Positions 9,001 to 14,593 of a stretch of 27,378 nt of DNA are shown one piece after another (within the stretch, counting starts at the first letter, position 1; the number at the start of each line of letters is the position of its first letter). Position numbers and translations under genes: made by a program. The notes under the pieces were generated by a model. That model saw only the letters and a program-made list of their open reading frames with translations. It had not been told where the DNA came from and did no database searches. The stretch comes from JAAFIP01 sp043766985 (GTDB lineage: Bacteria; Pseudomonadota; Gammaproteobacteria; Burkholderiales; Burkholderiaceae_C), in contig JAYUHM010000187.1 in NCBI GenBank assembly GCA_043766985.1, positions 1 through 27,378 of the forward strand. Reading direction: 5' to 3'.

Positions 9001-10291
9001 CCGTTTGCAGGGCGGCTACCGATTCGATCAGAGCCGGTTTGGCGCCGTCAATGTCAGCGATGGTGATTTTGATGTCAGCGACAAAAGGTTGGCCGTTGTC
9101 AGCCCGCACCAGCGCCCAATGCACGTTGACTTGACCACCGTCAGTGCCTCCACTCATCTGCATGCTGGGCGAGCCCGCGGCGGCACTGAAGTTGACAATG
9201 TCGCCAGCCGTGGAGCTGGTGATGGTGGCCACCAGATTGATGTTGACCGTGGCCGCGCCTATCACGGTGCTGCCCACGTTGGCATAGGTAGCCGTGTTGC
9301 CATTGAGCGGGCCGCCCACATGCGCGCCAACGGTCAGCACAGGCGCGGTAGCGGCGTTGATGCTGAATGCGGCCAGCAATCCTTGATAGTCTGCCTGACC
9401 ACGAATATCCATGACGACATCGGTTTCTATACGGCCCGTGGCCGTCTCTAAAACCCAATCTCCACCCAAATCGGCGGCACCGGTTTTGTCGGTAGAGGCG
9501 GCAATGTCTGCGCCAGTGGCATCTGCCAAGGCGTTGATGAAGTTTTGGCCTTCAGTGCCCGCGCCCGCGTCACAACCGTAAATCAAAATGTCGGCATCTT
9601 GGGTCAGAGATGCCTTGATGGTGGCCAGCTCGTCAGCGTGTTCGCCTGAGATGCTGCTGATGTTCAGCGTGGTGCTACCCAAAAAGAGCTGCCCCACTTC
9701 ACCGTGGCTCAGAATATGAATGGCACTGATGCCGCTGCGCCCAGCCAAGGCGGTGGCCATCTGCGCCATGCCGTCTTGACCAGCGTTTAGCAAAATGACC
9801 TCGGTGCCGGGGCGGTTGCTTAGAAAAGTTTGCAGGTCGCCCACGTCGGCGCTGACAAACACGATTTCTGTGGTTTGCGCCGCAGGTGCCGTGCTGGCGT
9901 GGACCACCACGGTGTCGGCGCCCTCCGCTGCGGCTAACCGCTGCGCTACCTCGCGCACCGGGCTGATCTCTTTGCTGGGCACCGCATTCACCACGGCGGG
10001 CGGCGCGACGGTTTCGATTTCTGCGGGTGCGGGTGCGGGTGCGGTACGCTCCAGCGGGGTGGCTGTCGCCATCAATAGCTGGCGCTCCACCGCGCCCAAG
10101 CCCTCCACCGCCATGGCCCCGTCGAACACTATGCGCGGCTCCAGCGCCAGGCGCTGGGTAGGCGAGCGGCCCGGGTGGCGGCGCGCCTTGCGGGTGGACG
10201 ATGTGGCAGACCCGCCAGAAGCCACTACCTCAGATGCGGCCACATAGGTGCCCAAGCTGTCGTTCCAGATGGATTTGTGTGCGTGATTCAT
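1..10291 (-). CDS. Giant ESPR/LEPR/DUF4347 repeat adhesin, C-terminus off window
   Basis: This is a continuous minus-strand frame from the ATG at 10291 to the left edge (about 3430 residues, no stop); I translated most of it and found one consistent reading. Residues 1-20 resemble the extended signal peptide region (IWN, then GTYVAASE). An LEPRIVFD motif lies at 50-57. A DUF4347 domain spans about 140-290, with SHG at 195-197 and YGCD around Cys240. Beyond that the protein is a string of Thr/Val/Asn/Asp-rich beta domains. Many units end in the VNDAP motif typical of cadherin-like and VCBS-like modules. There is a non-repeat beta-rich stretch at about 915-1160, DUF5801/VCBS-like pairs near the left side, and an Ig-like unit at the edge. 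Family knowledge suggests a secreted or surface adhesin, often exported by type I secretion. The export signal would be C-terminal and is not visible. The start is supported by the ESPR match; the ribosome binding site is weak (GAG about 12 nt upstream). Confidence 0.88.
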   Translation of the reverse strand, partial: MNHAHKSIWNDSLGTYVAASEVVASGGSATSSTRKARRHPGRSPTQRLALEPRIVFDGAMAVEGLGAVERQLLMATATPLERTAPAPAPAEIETVAPPAVVNAVPSKEISPVREVAQRLAAAEGADTVVVHASTAPAAQTTEIVFVSADVGDLQTFLSNRPGTEVILLNAGQDGMAQMATALAGRSGISAIHILSHGEVGQLFLGSTTLNISSISGEHADELATIKASLTQDADILIYGCDAGAGTEGQNFINALADATGADIAASTDKTGAADLGGDWVLETATGRIETDVVMDIRGQADYQGLLAAFSINAATAPVLTVGAHVGGPLNGNTATYANVGSTVIGAATVNINLVATITSSTAGDIVNFSAAAGSPSMQMSGGTDGGQVNVHWALVRADNGQPFVADIKITIADIDGAKPALIESVAALQTGVVTYSVASASNLVVSVVGGFIRADGTASQNSEPSSMIQYTFSNTASWDITYYTAPGYAGRVFNNNGNAATNAIVGAVTVGSVLDLDANDSTATGSSFQRIYIENSPGVAVVDTDVSLGRLDGTALSAGQTYSSATVVLTNAQLGDVLTAGTMPSGSGITAAIDTSVAGKITVTLSGTSTPANYLLALQAIAFSNTTDAPAAVDRSLLVTVLDGTTLSNSAASTIHISRVNDAPINTLPTTFAGIEDTTLSLTGLSINDPDGVATTNHTVTLSVPTGTLTATGTASVTVTGTGTGSIVLTGTLANINAYLASAARPNYVPVSNFSGDVVLTMTTSDGGNIGTGGIKTDVDTSIITLAAVNDAPINTLPTTFNGSSSAPVVLSGLAVSDVDAGAAAVITTTLSVNAGTLAAISGGGVAVTNSGTASLTLSGTVANINAFLLATAPTFSSTSSATLTMLTNDGGNTGSGGIKTDSDTSAITIVAGPVVDLNSGQVVTTAGPTATLSVATTSNLVAANGFGVAASTGLANQTLPTSWTETGSNTADGVMSAVTGTTDYRYQITRARASGSNLFLNQAITVPADTPLTSVITTTSTATSTAVTTTATSTTNRLTSVSFDMWVLNDQNGTGDFIVSYNGVNYATLTTAGNLQTIGTPGAITTLASAAGLNSATVTYNGTFQSRDGLASTAGTPTTVTITFATPLSVSGNLSFTYVSAGRDNITLDNIQAMNTATPTQTVTTVTTSVDADYNWTATYAENGAAVSIANAASSIFDGGNANMAGATIVLTNPVAGDRLLVNGSTALSGSTGLGSINWTRSADNASVTLSGTGTKAQYADAIELVKFDNTTENPTTVARTINVTATNGSAVSNTAVTTITVTVNNDAPVAVADTALIETSTPGSGNVLTNDTDVDAGDTKAVTTFTVAGVAGTFTATAGGASVVIPLQGTLVLKTDGSYTFNPVTGYNGTVNTISYTMRDTAGLTANSTLVITVTHINVAPTNTLPVSFTTGEDSSLSLAGLSIADADAVTGNMTVTLSVPQGSLTATAGGGVAVDNSVAGTLVLTGTRDNINTFLGSAATRPSYVPVADFYGTVQLTMLTSDLGNLGAGGIKTDSDVSTITVTAVADITADALTTTESTAVTANLITGTNGATADTFASPGKTLTYVTQGANGSVTFSANGTVTYTPTLDYTGLDSFSYTVTSGGVTETATVNVNVQAVNTAPTNTLPTTFATDEDTALNLTGLSIADPDAAAGNVTVTLSVPTGTLTATTDGTVTVAGTGTGSLLLTGTVDDINAYLAGAYSPNYNPAFNFSGNVTLTMTTSDGGNTGVGGVLTDADTSTITVLAVNDAPLNNLPGNFITNEDTSVGLGGISIFDFDSLTGTMTVTFSVPVGTGTLFATTLAGDPVSVAGTGTTSLTLTGSQTDINAYLASASVPGFAPATNFNGDVILTMVTSDGGNVGSGGILLAADESTITITAVNDAPVAVADVGAVNGGATLTRTATSGVIQGAPGADTDVDNATNTLLVSGARAGAGAVTQGVGVGISLAGTLGHLTLSADGSYTYVADTATSLAVGAQGTDTFTYTVIDPNSGISNTTTLSITVTGANVAPVVSSTSISVNEESLRAPLALLAPTDADGNALTIAVSALPSVGTLTLASGAAVTVGQSLTSTQLAGLLFDAPLDLLTTTVTSFNYSVNDGRVTVLGSTTITVNPINDAPVVSSNTITVNEESLNTALGLTAPTDIDGNSLTITVTALPSVGTVTLANGAPVTLNQALTATQLAGLRFNAPLDLLTNTTSAFSYSVFDGTTTVVGSTNITVNTVNDAPVNSVPAIYSTNEDISVVLSGLQISDVDSAGTVTVTLSVPIGNGTIVASGAGGVTVTGAGTNSIVLSGSVAQINSYLSTALSTPAYTPANNASGAVTLTMLTNDGSGVALTNTDTDTVTINVAAVSDAPTASSIAVTILEDASTVVTAANFGFADASDAPANTLLNVIVTTLPPVTEGVYRLNGVAITNTQVISVVDINAGLLTFTPALNVNGTSLGALSFRVQDNGGTANGGVDTSLIANTLSFNVTVVNDLVSVTGLDGFAAGIDAQVKESDLSTGSTAAGTGETATGTFNLSPSNALASFTLGTDPTLITLAQLSASGTTSITRNGSNGTLTINSYNTSTGVVSYSYVLTRAPTSAAATVNDSFAIVTTDVDGDTLASAIAFNILDDVPVANADVDEAINIPGNRSSIASGNVVTGIDRLINPDPNSADGIVDLVGADTASVTGVAVGAGTLTVITTGATVSVSGTGTDDLGTLALNSNGSYTYTPNTSNIRVSGLRFNQTLTDTFTYEITDGDGDKATTTLTITIVGTPSIIALNDGSVAGTDSSVLESDLSVGSNAAGLGETVIGSFFLVAPLGVTSFTIDPAGITPATTLSLAQLNALTSLAPTTINTGNGTLLLTGFNASIGELTYQYTLTTAPSSASPVSDDFQVSLIDDATTDTSTGPAKFLRIAIVDDAPVAVADANALTEGTSATASSPATGNVFNNLVLTSDRIGADGAAAGGPVTAFTNSALTSGTIGSALTGSYGDLTLNADGSYGYVVNDALSAVNTLQVGQSLLDTFAYTITDGDGNTATATLTITINGANDAPTATADDVSTSEEASLVLNLAANDTDVDSSTLTVQSINGNLLTPGTAQSFSVPNGSIAVSAGGVVTFTPTTNFTGLAAATSFSYVAQDGNGATATGTVNIAVTAVNDAPVNVLPASFTTNEDISVSLSGLQISDVDAGAGNVTVTLSVPGGSGSITAADAGGVTVTGSGGSSIVLTGSVAQINAYLGTLLSTPVYAPATNANGAVTFTMVTNDGGNTGIDPGLTGTAASEADTDTVTINITPVDDVPTATLTQNAANDTGNSSTDSLTSNPSPAINGTGAPGDIIKLFDLNGIEVGSAIVSATGTWSIDPVANYLSEGLNNLTVTATDANGNVGAAVPVPVTLDTLRPSATIVVADNALRAGESSLVTIRFNEA
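3563..4210 (-). repeat. 324-bp tandem duplication (two cadherin-like units)
   Basis: Two adjacent 108-residue units are highly similar even at the DNA level. For example, GTGCCCACGCTGGGCAG recurs with a period of exactly 324 bp (blocks beginning GCCAAAG at 3732 and 4056). Each unit encodes VVSS, a VNEESL motif, LPSVGT and QLAGL..DAPLDLLT. The nucleotide similarity implies a recent duplication or ongoing homogenisation inside the adhesin gene. Confidence 0.8.
4590..5373 (-). repeat. Two tandem family A repeats in the adhesin
   Basis: These are copies at about 4987-5373 and 4590-4986, each close to 130 residues. Both carry the NEDT/DEDT start, the ADPD or FDFD acidic turn, the TDINAYLA or DDINAYLA segment and TSDGGN followed by a glycine-rich GVGG or GSGG turn. 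They align with the copies near 7548-8318 but are more diverged from each other than the 324-bp pair at 3563-4210. Confidence 0.65.
7548..8318 (-). repeat. Two tandem ~130-residue beta repeats (family A) in the adhesin
   Basis: Two consecutive copies (about 7926-8318 and 7548-7925) share the pattern APINTLPTTF, DTD/DPD-type acidic turns, a TLSV strand, LTGT..NINAYL, TMTTSDGGN and a closing TITxxAVNDAP. Related copies lie at about 5650-6040, 4987-5373, 4590-4986, 3180-3560 and 390-808, making seven in the window. Boundaries are approximate and were set on the recurrent NDAP junctions. Confidence 0.7.
9425..9875 (-). other. DUF4347 domain of the giant adhesin
   Basis: Residues about 140-290 of the giant protein match the DUF4347 pattern as I know it: IVFVSADV at the start, a central ILSHGEVGQLFLG segment, ILIYGCDAG, then a Gly/Ala-rich end with ADIAASTDKTG. 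His196 (codon 9704-9706) and Cys240 (codon 9572-9574) sit in the two best conserved motifs. The domain occurs at the N-terminus of very large repeat proteins. Its biochemical role is unknown to me. Confidence 0.75.
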
Positions 10292-10384
10292 TTAGATAGT
10301 TACTCTTTTATGGAGGGCAAAGCTACAGCGCAGGGTGCCACCAAACGCAGGGGGTGCGGGAGCGAACAGAAGCTGGCTTATCGG

Positions 10385-10402
10385 CGTTTCACGTCGGAAA
10401 CG
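10385..10402 (-). other. Hairpin in the adhesin gene leader
   Basis: CGTTTC at 10385-10390 pairs with GAAACG at 10397-10402 around a six-base loop. It lies about 95 bp upstream of the adhesin start and inside the expected untranslated leader. It has no following T-run, so it is more likely a leader structure than a terminator. I do not recognise it as a known riboswitch class. Confidence 0.35.
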
Positions 10403-10591
10403 AGGGAGTAGAAAACCGGGTCAGACGGCTGTACAAACCTTACCTCTTAAGTCTAAAATAGTTATCCTAGTTTTTTGTCCAATTTAATCACGATTGGAAT
10501 GTATATTTTTAAAAGTAGTTATAAGTCATTACATTCAAGTTGTTGGGGGTGGGCACGCTGATAATGCCGCACATTCATGGTGATTGCCTTC

Positions 10592-10622
10592 TAGGCCAAT
10601 AGACTATCGCACAAAAAGCTAT
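10592..10622 (-). repeat. Dispersed intergenic repeat, copy downstream of glpD
   Basis: Reading the minus strand from ATAGC at 10622, about 25 of 31 bases match the plus-strand segment 20953-20983 downstream of glpK. Shared blocks are ATAGC, TTTGTGC, TCTATTGG and CTA. Such elements, with TTTGTGC and TCTATTGG blocks, are abundant between genes in Comamonadaceae as I recall. Here the element overlaps the end of the glpD terminator. Confidence 0.55.
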
Positions 10623-10635
10623 AAAAACTATAGCT
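10611..10635 (-). terminator. Rho-independent terminator after glpD
   Basis: On the minus strand, AGCTATA (10635-10629), a five-base loop and TATAGCT (10623-10617) form a perfect 7-bp stem followed directly by a T-run (10616-10613). It starts 11 bp past the glpD stop, which fits a terminator for the whole glp operon. The stem is AT-rich, so its strength is uncertain. Confidence 0.65.
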
Positions 10636-10646
10636 AACAACAAATC

Positions 10647-12242
10647 TTACGGTAGCTGGGTGTACTGCTCAGCCAACCTGGCAAACGCATCAAGTTGTGG
10701 ATTAATCCCGGTTTCACGGAACAAGATGCTGGCCACCTCGGGCGCCAAACTCGCGGCCAGCCGGGCATCCAAAAACAGCAGCCGAGAGCGGCGGGCCAGT
10801 ACATCTTCGACCGTGCGGGCGTACTCGTAGCGGGCGGCAAAACGCACCATCGCCTCGGTCAGGCCGCTGGCGCCCGCACCGCCCAGTTCGTGCTGGGCAC
10901 CCGGCAAGGTTTGCACGGTAACGGCCTCGCTGCCGTACAGGTGCAGGCCGGGCTTGGCGCTCACGCGCACCGCGGTGGGCTGCGCGCCCACCAGCGGCAA
11001 ATGCTCCGTGGCCCCGCCCGCCTTAGGTAGCAAAAGCTTGGCATCAAACGCGTGCGTCAGCACGTCTTCGGCCATGGCGCGGTAGGTGGTCCATTTGCCA
11101 CCGGTCACCGTCACCAGGCCCGACTTGCTGACCAAAATGGTGTGCTCGCGGCTCAGTGCTTTGGTATTGCCGCCATCGTCGTCTTGCGGCTTGACCAGCG
11201 GGCGCAAGCCCACCCAGATGGATTTCACGTCGCTGCGCTGCGGCGCGCGGGTGAGGTATTTGGCAGCTTCGCTCAAGATAAACTGCACCTCCTCTGCAAA
11301 CGGCGTGGGCTCGCGGTCCAGGTCATTACGCGGCGTGTCGGTGGTGCCCAAAATCACTTTGCCTAGCCAAGGTACGGCAAACAGCACGCGGCCATCCTGC
11401 GTTTTCGGTACCAGCAGGGCGTGGTCACCCGGGAAAAACTCGCGGTCCACCACAATGTGCACGCCTTGGCTGGGCGCTACCATGGCTTTCACTGGGCGTT
11501 GCATGCTCTGGCCGTCTTGCTGGCGAAATTCATCGACCCAAACGCCTGCTGCGTTGACCACGCAGTGGGCCTTGATGTTGTAGCTGATGTCGGTTTCATG
11601 GTCTTGCACCGTCAGGCCAGTGATTTGTCCGTTCTCATGCAAGAGCTGCTTGGCCGCGCAATAGTTAAGCAGCAGCGCGCCCTCGCGCACGGCGGTTTTG
11701 GCTAAGGCCAGAGCCAAACGCGCATCGTCAAACTGGCCATCCCAGTACTTCACGCCGCCCGTCAGGCCTGCAGGTTTTATGGTCGGCAGCAGCCTGAGCG
11801 TGCTGCTTTTGCTTAGAAATTCAGTGGGGCCAATGCCAGCTTTGCCCGCCAACAGGTCGTACATCTTCAGGCCAATGCCATAAAACGGCGCCTCCCACCA
11901 GTGGTAAGACGGCATAACAAACGGCAGGGGTTGCGCCAAGTGCGGTGCATTGGCCAGCAAGGTGGTGCGCTCGTGCAAGGCTTCGCGCACCAAGCTTATA
12001 TTGCCCTGCGCCAAATAGCGTACGCCGCCATGCGCTAATTTTGTGGCGCGCGACGAGGTGCCTTTGGCAAAGTCGTGGCTTTCAAACAGCACCACGCTAA
12101 AGCCGCGCGCGGCGGCGTCCAGCGCCACGCCCAGGCCGGTAGCGCCACCGCCGATGACGGCCACATCGTAGGTGCGCGCATCAGCCAGTAGCGCTATCAA
12201 TGCGCCACGCTGCGTGGGGTAGGGTGGTTTGTCGGTAGCCAT
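10647..12242 (-). CDS. glpD: FAD-dependent glycerol-3-phosphate dehydrogenase
   Basis: This gene encodes 531 residues, normal for aerobic GlpD. It oxidises sn-glycerol 3-phosphate to dihydroxyacetone phosphate at the inner membrane and passes electrons through FAD to quinone. The N-terminus carries the FAD-binding Rossmann motif AVIGGGATGLG (about 28-38), and the family block GTSSRATKLAHGGVRYL follows at 61-77. The C-terminal third has the TVTGGKWTTYRAMAED block and a helical cap domain ending in ARRSRLLFLDARLA. It is the last gene of the glycerol operon, 138 bp after glpV, with a strong hairpin between them. Its start has no obvious ribosome binding site. No truncation is visible. Confidence 0.96.
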   Translation of the reverse strand: MATDKPPYPTQRGALIALLADARTYDVAVIGGGATGLGVALDAAARGFSVVLFESHDFAKGTSSRATKLAHGGVRYLAQGNISLVREALHERTTLLANAPHLAQPLPFVMPSYHWWEAPFYGIGLKMYDLLAGKAGIGPTEFLSKSSTLRLLPTIKPAGLTGGVKYWDGQFDDARLALALAKTAVREGALLLNYCAAKQLLHENGQITGLTVQDHETDISYNIKAHCVVNAAGVWVDEFRQQDGQSMQRPVKAMVAPSQGVHIVVDREFFPGDHALLVPKTQDGRVLFAVPWLGKVILGTTDTPRNDLDREPTPFAEEVQFILSEAAKYLTRAPQRSDVKSIWVGLRPLVKPQDDDGGNTKALSREHTILVSKSGLVTVTGGKWTTYRAMAEDVLTHAFDAKLLLPKAGGATEHLPLVGAQPTAVRVSAKPGLHLYGSEAVTVQTLPGAQHELGGAGASGLTEAMVRFAARYEYARTVEDVLARRSRLLFLDARLAASLAPEVASILFRETGINPQLDAFARLAEQYTQLP

Positions 12243-12336
12243 AAGGCAAATTCGGTTGAGGTGTAGAAACTCTTACGGCAACACCTGTGCCGCTAAAAAC
12301 AGCTAAAAAATGATCAATAGAAAGATGCGTCAGAAG

Positions 12337-12367
12337 TGGCCGTGCGACAGATAGGTTCGCACGGCCA
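12337..12367 (-). other. Strong intercistronic hairpin between glpV and glpD
   Basis: TGGCCGTGCGA (12337-12347) and TCGCACGGCCA (12357-12367) form a perfect 11-bp GC-rich stem with a 9-base loop. It begins 13 bp past the glpV stop. The minus-strand sequence that follows (ACTTCTGACGC) lacks a clean T-run. It may be a leaky terminator or an mRNA-protecting element that lowers glpD output relative to the transporter. Confidence 0.7.
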
Positions 12368-12380
12368 GCCTTCGTTTTAC

Positions 12381-14183
12381 TTAACGCGTTTTGCCGTTCT
12401 TCCACGCATCCAGCAGCGTGTCATAGGCAATGGTTTCGCCCTTTGGCTTCTCGTTGGCCAGCTTCTTCCATGGCGCGGCTTTGTCGGTCAGGTACTTGGC
12501 GGGGTCGCCCTTGGGGTTCATCTTGGGGGCGCAATTGGCCATGCCTGCGCGCTCCAGACGCACCATCACGTCGTCCATCTCCTCGGCCAGGTTGTCCATG
12601 GCGGCCTGCGGTGTTTTCTCACCTGTCACAGCCACTGCCACGTTCTTCCACCACAGCTGGGCCAGCTTGGGGTAGTCTGGCACGTTGGTGCCAGTAGGTG
12701 TCCAGGCCACACGCGCGGGGCTGCGGTAAAACTCCACTAAGCCACCCAGTTTGGGGGCCATATCGGTCATGGCCTTGGACTGGATGTCCGATTCGCGGAT
12801 CGGGGTCAAGCCCATGATCGTCTTTTTAAGCGAGGTGGTCTTGGCAGTGACAAACTGCGCGTACAGCCAAGCTGCGGCCACTTTGTCGGGGTTATGGTCT
12901 TTAAAGAAAGTCCATGAGCCCACGTCTTGGTAGCCGTTTTGCATGCCCTGCTTCCAGTACGGGCCGTTCGGGCCGGGTGCCATGCGCCACTTGGGTGTGC
13001 CGTCGGCATTGACCACCGGTAAACCGGGCTTGATCATGTCGGCGGTGAAGGCGGTGTACCAGAAGATCTGCTGCGCGATTTGGCCTTGGGCAGGCACCGG
13101 GCCTGCTTCGCCAAAGGTCATGCCGATGGCTTCTTTGGGTGAGTACTTCTTCATCCAGTCGATGTACTTCGTAAGGGCATACACGGCGGCCGGCGAGTTG
13201 GTAGCGCCACCACGCGATACCGATGCGCCCACCGGGTTGCAACCGTCGGCTGTGGTGCGAATACCCCATTCGTCCACCGGCTTGCCGTTAGGAATGCCAA
13301 TGTCGGCCGTGCCCGCCATCGACAGCCACGCATCGGTAAAGCGCCAGCCCAGCGAAGGGTCTTTCTTGCCGTAGTCCATGTGGCCGTAAATCGGCTTGCC
13401 GTCGATGTTTTTCACGTCATTGGTGAAGAAGGCCGCAATGTCTTCGTAGGCGCTCCAGTTCAGCGGCACACCCAGGTCGTAGCCGTATTTTTTCTTGAAC
13501 TGTTCTTTCAGCTCGGGCTTGGCAAACAGATCAGCGCGGAACCAGTACAGGTTGGCAAACTGCTGGTCGGGCAGTTGGTACATCTTGCCGTCGGGCGCGG
13601 TGGTAAAGCTGGTGCCGATAAAGTCTTTGATGTCCAGGCCCGGGTTAGTCCACTCTTTGCCTGCGCCCGTCATGTAGTCGGTCAGGTTCAAGATTTTGCC
13701 GTAGCGGTAGTGGGTACCGATCAAGTCCGAGTCGCTGATCCAGCCGTCGTAGATGGACTGGCCCGACTGCATGGAGGTTTGCAGCTTCTCCACCACGTCA
13801 CCCTCTTGGATGATGTCGTGTTTGACCTTGATGCCGGTAATTTCCTCGAAGGCTTTGGTGAGCGTTTTGGACTCGTACTCGTGCGTGGCAATAGTCTCGG
13901 AAACCACTGAGATTTCATTCACCCCTTTGGCCTTGAGCTTGGCGGCTGCCTCGCTAAACCATTTAAGCTCCTCGGTCTGCTGCTCCTTGGTCAGCGTAGA
14001 AGGCTGGAACTCGTTGTCGATCCACTTCTTCGCCGCTGCGGCCATGGGCGACGCAGCCGGTGCTACCGGCGTGGCTGCAGGTGCAGGTGTAGCCGCCGGT
14101 GCAGCAGGCTCTTCTTTCTTTCCGCAAGCCGAGAGTGCCAGCACGACAGCAGCAGTCAACGCGGTATAGCGTAGTTTCTTCAT
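12381..14183 (-). CDS. glpV: Glycerol ABC transporter substrate-binding lipoprotein
   Basis: This gene encodes 600 residues. The N-terminus is a lipoprotein signal (hydrophobic stretch, LSAC lipobox, Cys20 then GKK), followed by an Ala/Pro-rich linker to about residue 50. The rest is a large family 1 extracellular solute-binding protein resembling the GlpV glycerol receptor: TITGIKVKHDI-type start, YQLPDQQFANLYWFR, GPYWKQGMQNGYQDVGSW and WWKN near the end. Glycine after Cys20 suggests the outer membrane, or at least no inner-membrane retention signal. The start is fixed by AGGAG at 14191-14195, seven bases upstream. Its place after two permeases and a DUF2160 protein, and before glpD, supports glycerol as substrate. 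Substrate assignment rests on synteny and family resemblance. Confidence 0.9.
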   Translation of the reverse strand: MKKLRYTALTAAVVLALSACGKKEEPAAPAATPAPAATPVAPAASPMAAAAKKWIDNEFQPSTLTKEQQTEELKWFSEAAAKLKAKGVNEISVVSETIATHEYESKTLTKAFEEITGIKVKHDIIQEGDVVEKLQTSMQSGQSIYDGWISDSDLIGTHYRYGKILNLTDYMTGAGKEWTNPGLDIKDFIGTSFTTAPDGKMYQLPDQQFANLYWFRADLFAKPELKEQFKKKYGYDLGVPLNWSAYEDIAAFFTNDVKNIDGKPIYGHMDYGKKDPSLGWRFTDAWLSMAGTADIGIPNGKPVDEWGIRTTADGCNPVGASVSRGGATNSPAAVYALTKYIDWMKKYSPKEAIGMTFGEAGPVPAQGQIAQQIFWYTAFTADMIKPGLPVVNADGTPKWRMAPGPNGPYWKQGMQNGYQDVGSWTFFKDHNPDKVAAAWLYAQFVTAKTTSLKKTIMGLTPIRESDIQSKAMTDMAPKLGGLVEFYRSPARVAWTPTGTNVPDYPKLAQLWWKNVAVAVTGEKTPQAAMDNLAEEMDDVMVRLERAGMANCAPKMNPKGDPAKYLTDKAAPWKKLANEKPKGETIAYDTLLDAWKNGKTR

Positions 14184-14230
14184 CGGTTATCTCCTCAGTA
14201 CTTTGCCTCCCCAAAAGCAGTGGGTGACCG

Positions 14231-14254
14231 CGGCCCTGGGGAAGCGAGGGGCCG
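14231..14254 (-). other. Intercistronic hairpin between glpU and glpV
   Basis: CGGCCC (14231-14236) and GGGCCG (14249-14254) form a 6-bp GC stem with a 12-base loop, within the 89-bp gap between glpU and glpV. There is no T-run. Hairpins next to binding-protein genes often protect the downstream message so that the receptor is made in excess. That role here is inferred. Confidence 0.4.
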
Positions 14255-14272
14255 GATTACCAGGAAAATGTT

Positions 14273-14581
14273 TTAGCCGCGTCGCATGATGAATGCCAGT
14301 AAACCCATCGACACCACAAAGCTGATCCATATCGAAGGGTCAGCCGCCAAACCCAGCCAGCCAGCGAGCTTGCCGCTCAGGCCGATAAAAATAAGGTTCA
14401 CGTACGCGGCAGACAGCAAGCCAATAAAAAGCCTGTCGCCGCGCGTAGTCTCCAAAGGCAGGAAACCTTTGCGCAGCGTCGTGGGGGACTTCATCTCCCA
14501 CACGGTCATGCCTACGAGCATCAGCACGATACAGGTAAAAAAAACGGCGACTGGCAGTGTCCAAGCCATCCATACAAACAT
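14273..14581 (-). CDS. glpU: Small DUF2160 membrane protein of the glycerol ABC system
   Basis: This gene encodes 102 residues, mostly hydrophobic, with about three membrane segments (around 3-27, 50-68 and 78-98). The length, the WEMKSPTTLRKGFLP segment and the position between the second permease and the binding protein match the DUF2160 proteins called GlpU in rhizobial glpSTPQUV loci. The role is unknown; an accessory membrane subunit is likely. AGGAG at 14588-14592 sits six bases upstream of the ATG, and the gene begins 12 bp past the glpQ stop, so it is probably co-translated with glpQ. Confidence 0.85.
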   Translation of the reverse strand: MFVWMAWTLPVAVFFTCIVLMLVGMTVWEMKSPTTLRKGFLPLETTRGDRLFIGLLSAAYVNLIFIGLSGKLAGWLGLAADPSIWISFVVSMGLLAFIMRRG

Positions 14582-14593
14582 GTGTCGCTCCTG

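Larger units (their letters stand above)
10292..10646. other. Intergenic region between glpD and the adhesin gene
   Basis: This 355-bp region holds no convincing gene. It contains the leader of the minus-strand adhesin gene, with a hairpin at 10385-10402. An AT-rich stretch (about 10440-10530) probably carries that gene's promoter, although I could not fix good -35/-10 boxes. The glpD terminator and a dispersed repeat copy lie at its right end. A plus-strand open frame at 10175-10411 is read as a shadow. Confidence 0.6.

Noticed and set aside
201..9451. Many plus-strand open frames of 60-338 codons opposite the adhesin gene
   Set aside because: They are antisense shadows of a Thr/Val/Ala-rich repeat gene. 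Their products are low-complexity and match no family, while the minus frame is continuous and full of recognisable domains.
10385..10402. Leader hairpin as a cyclic-di-GMP riboswitch
   Set aside because: The conserved GEMM core motifs are not present in the leader; only a simple hairpin can be supported.
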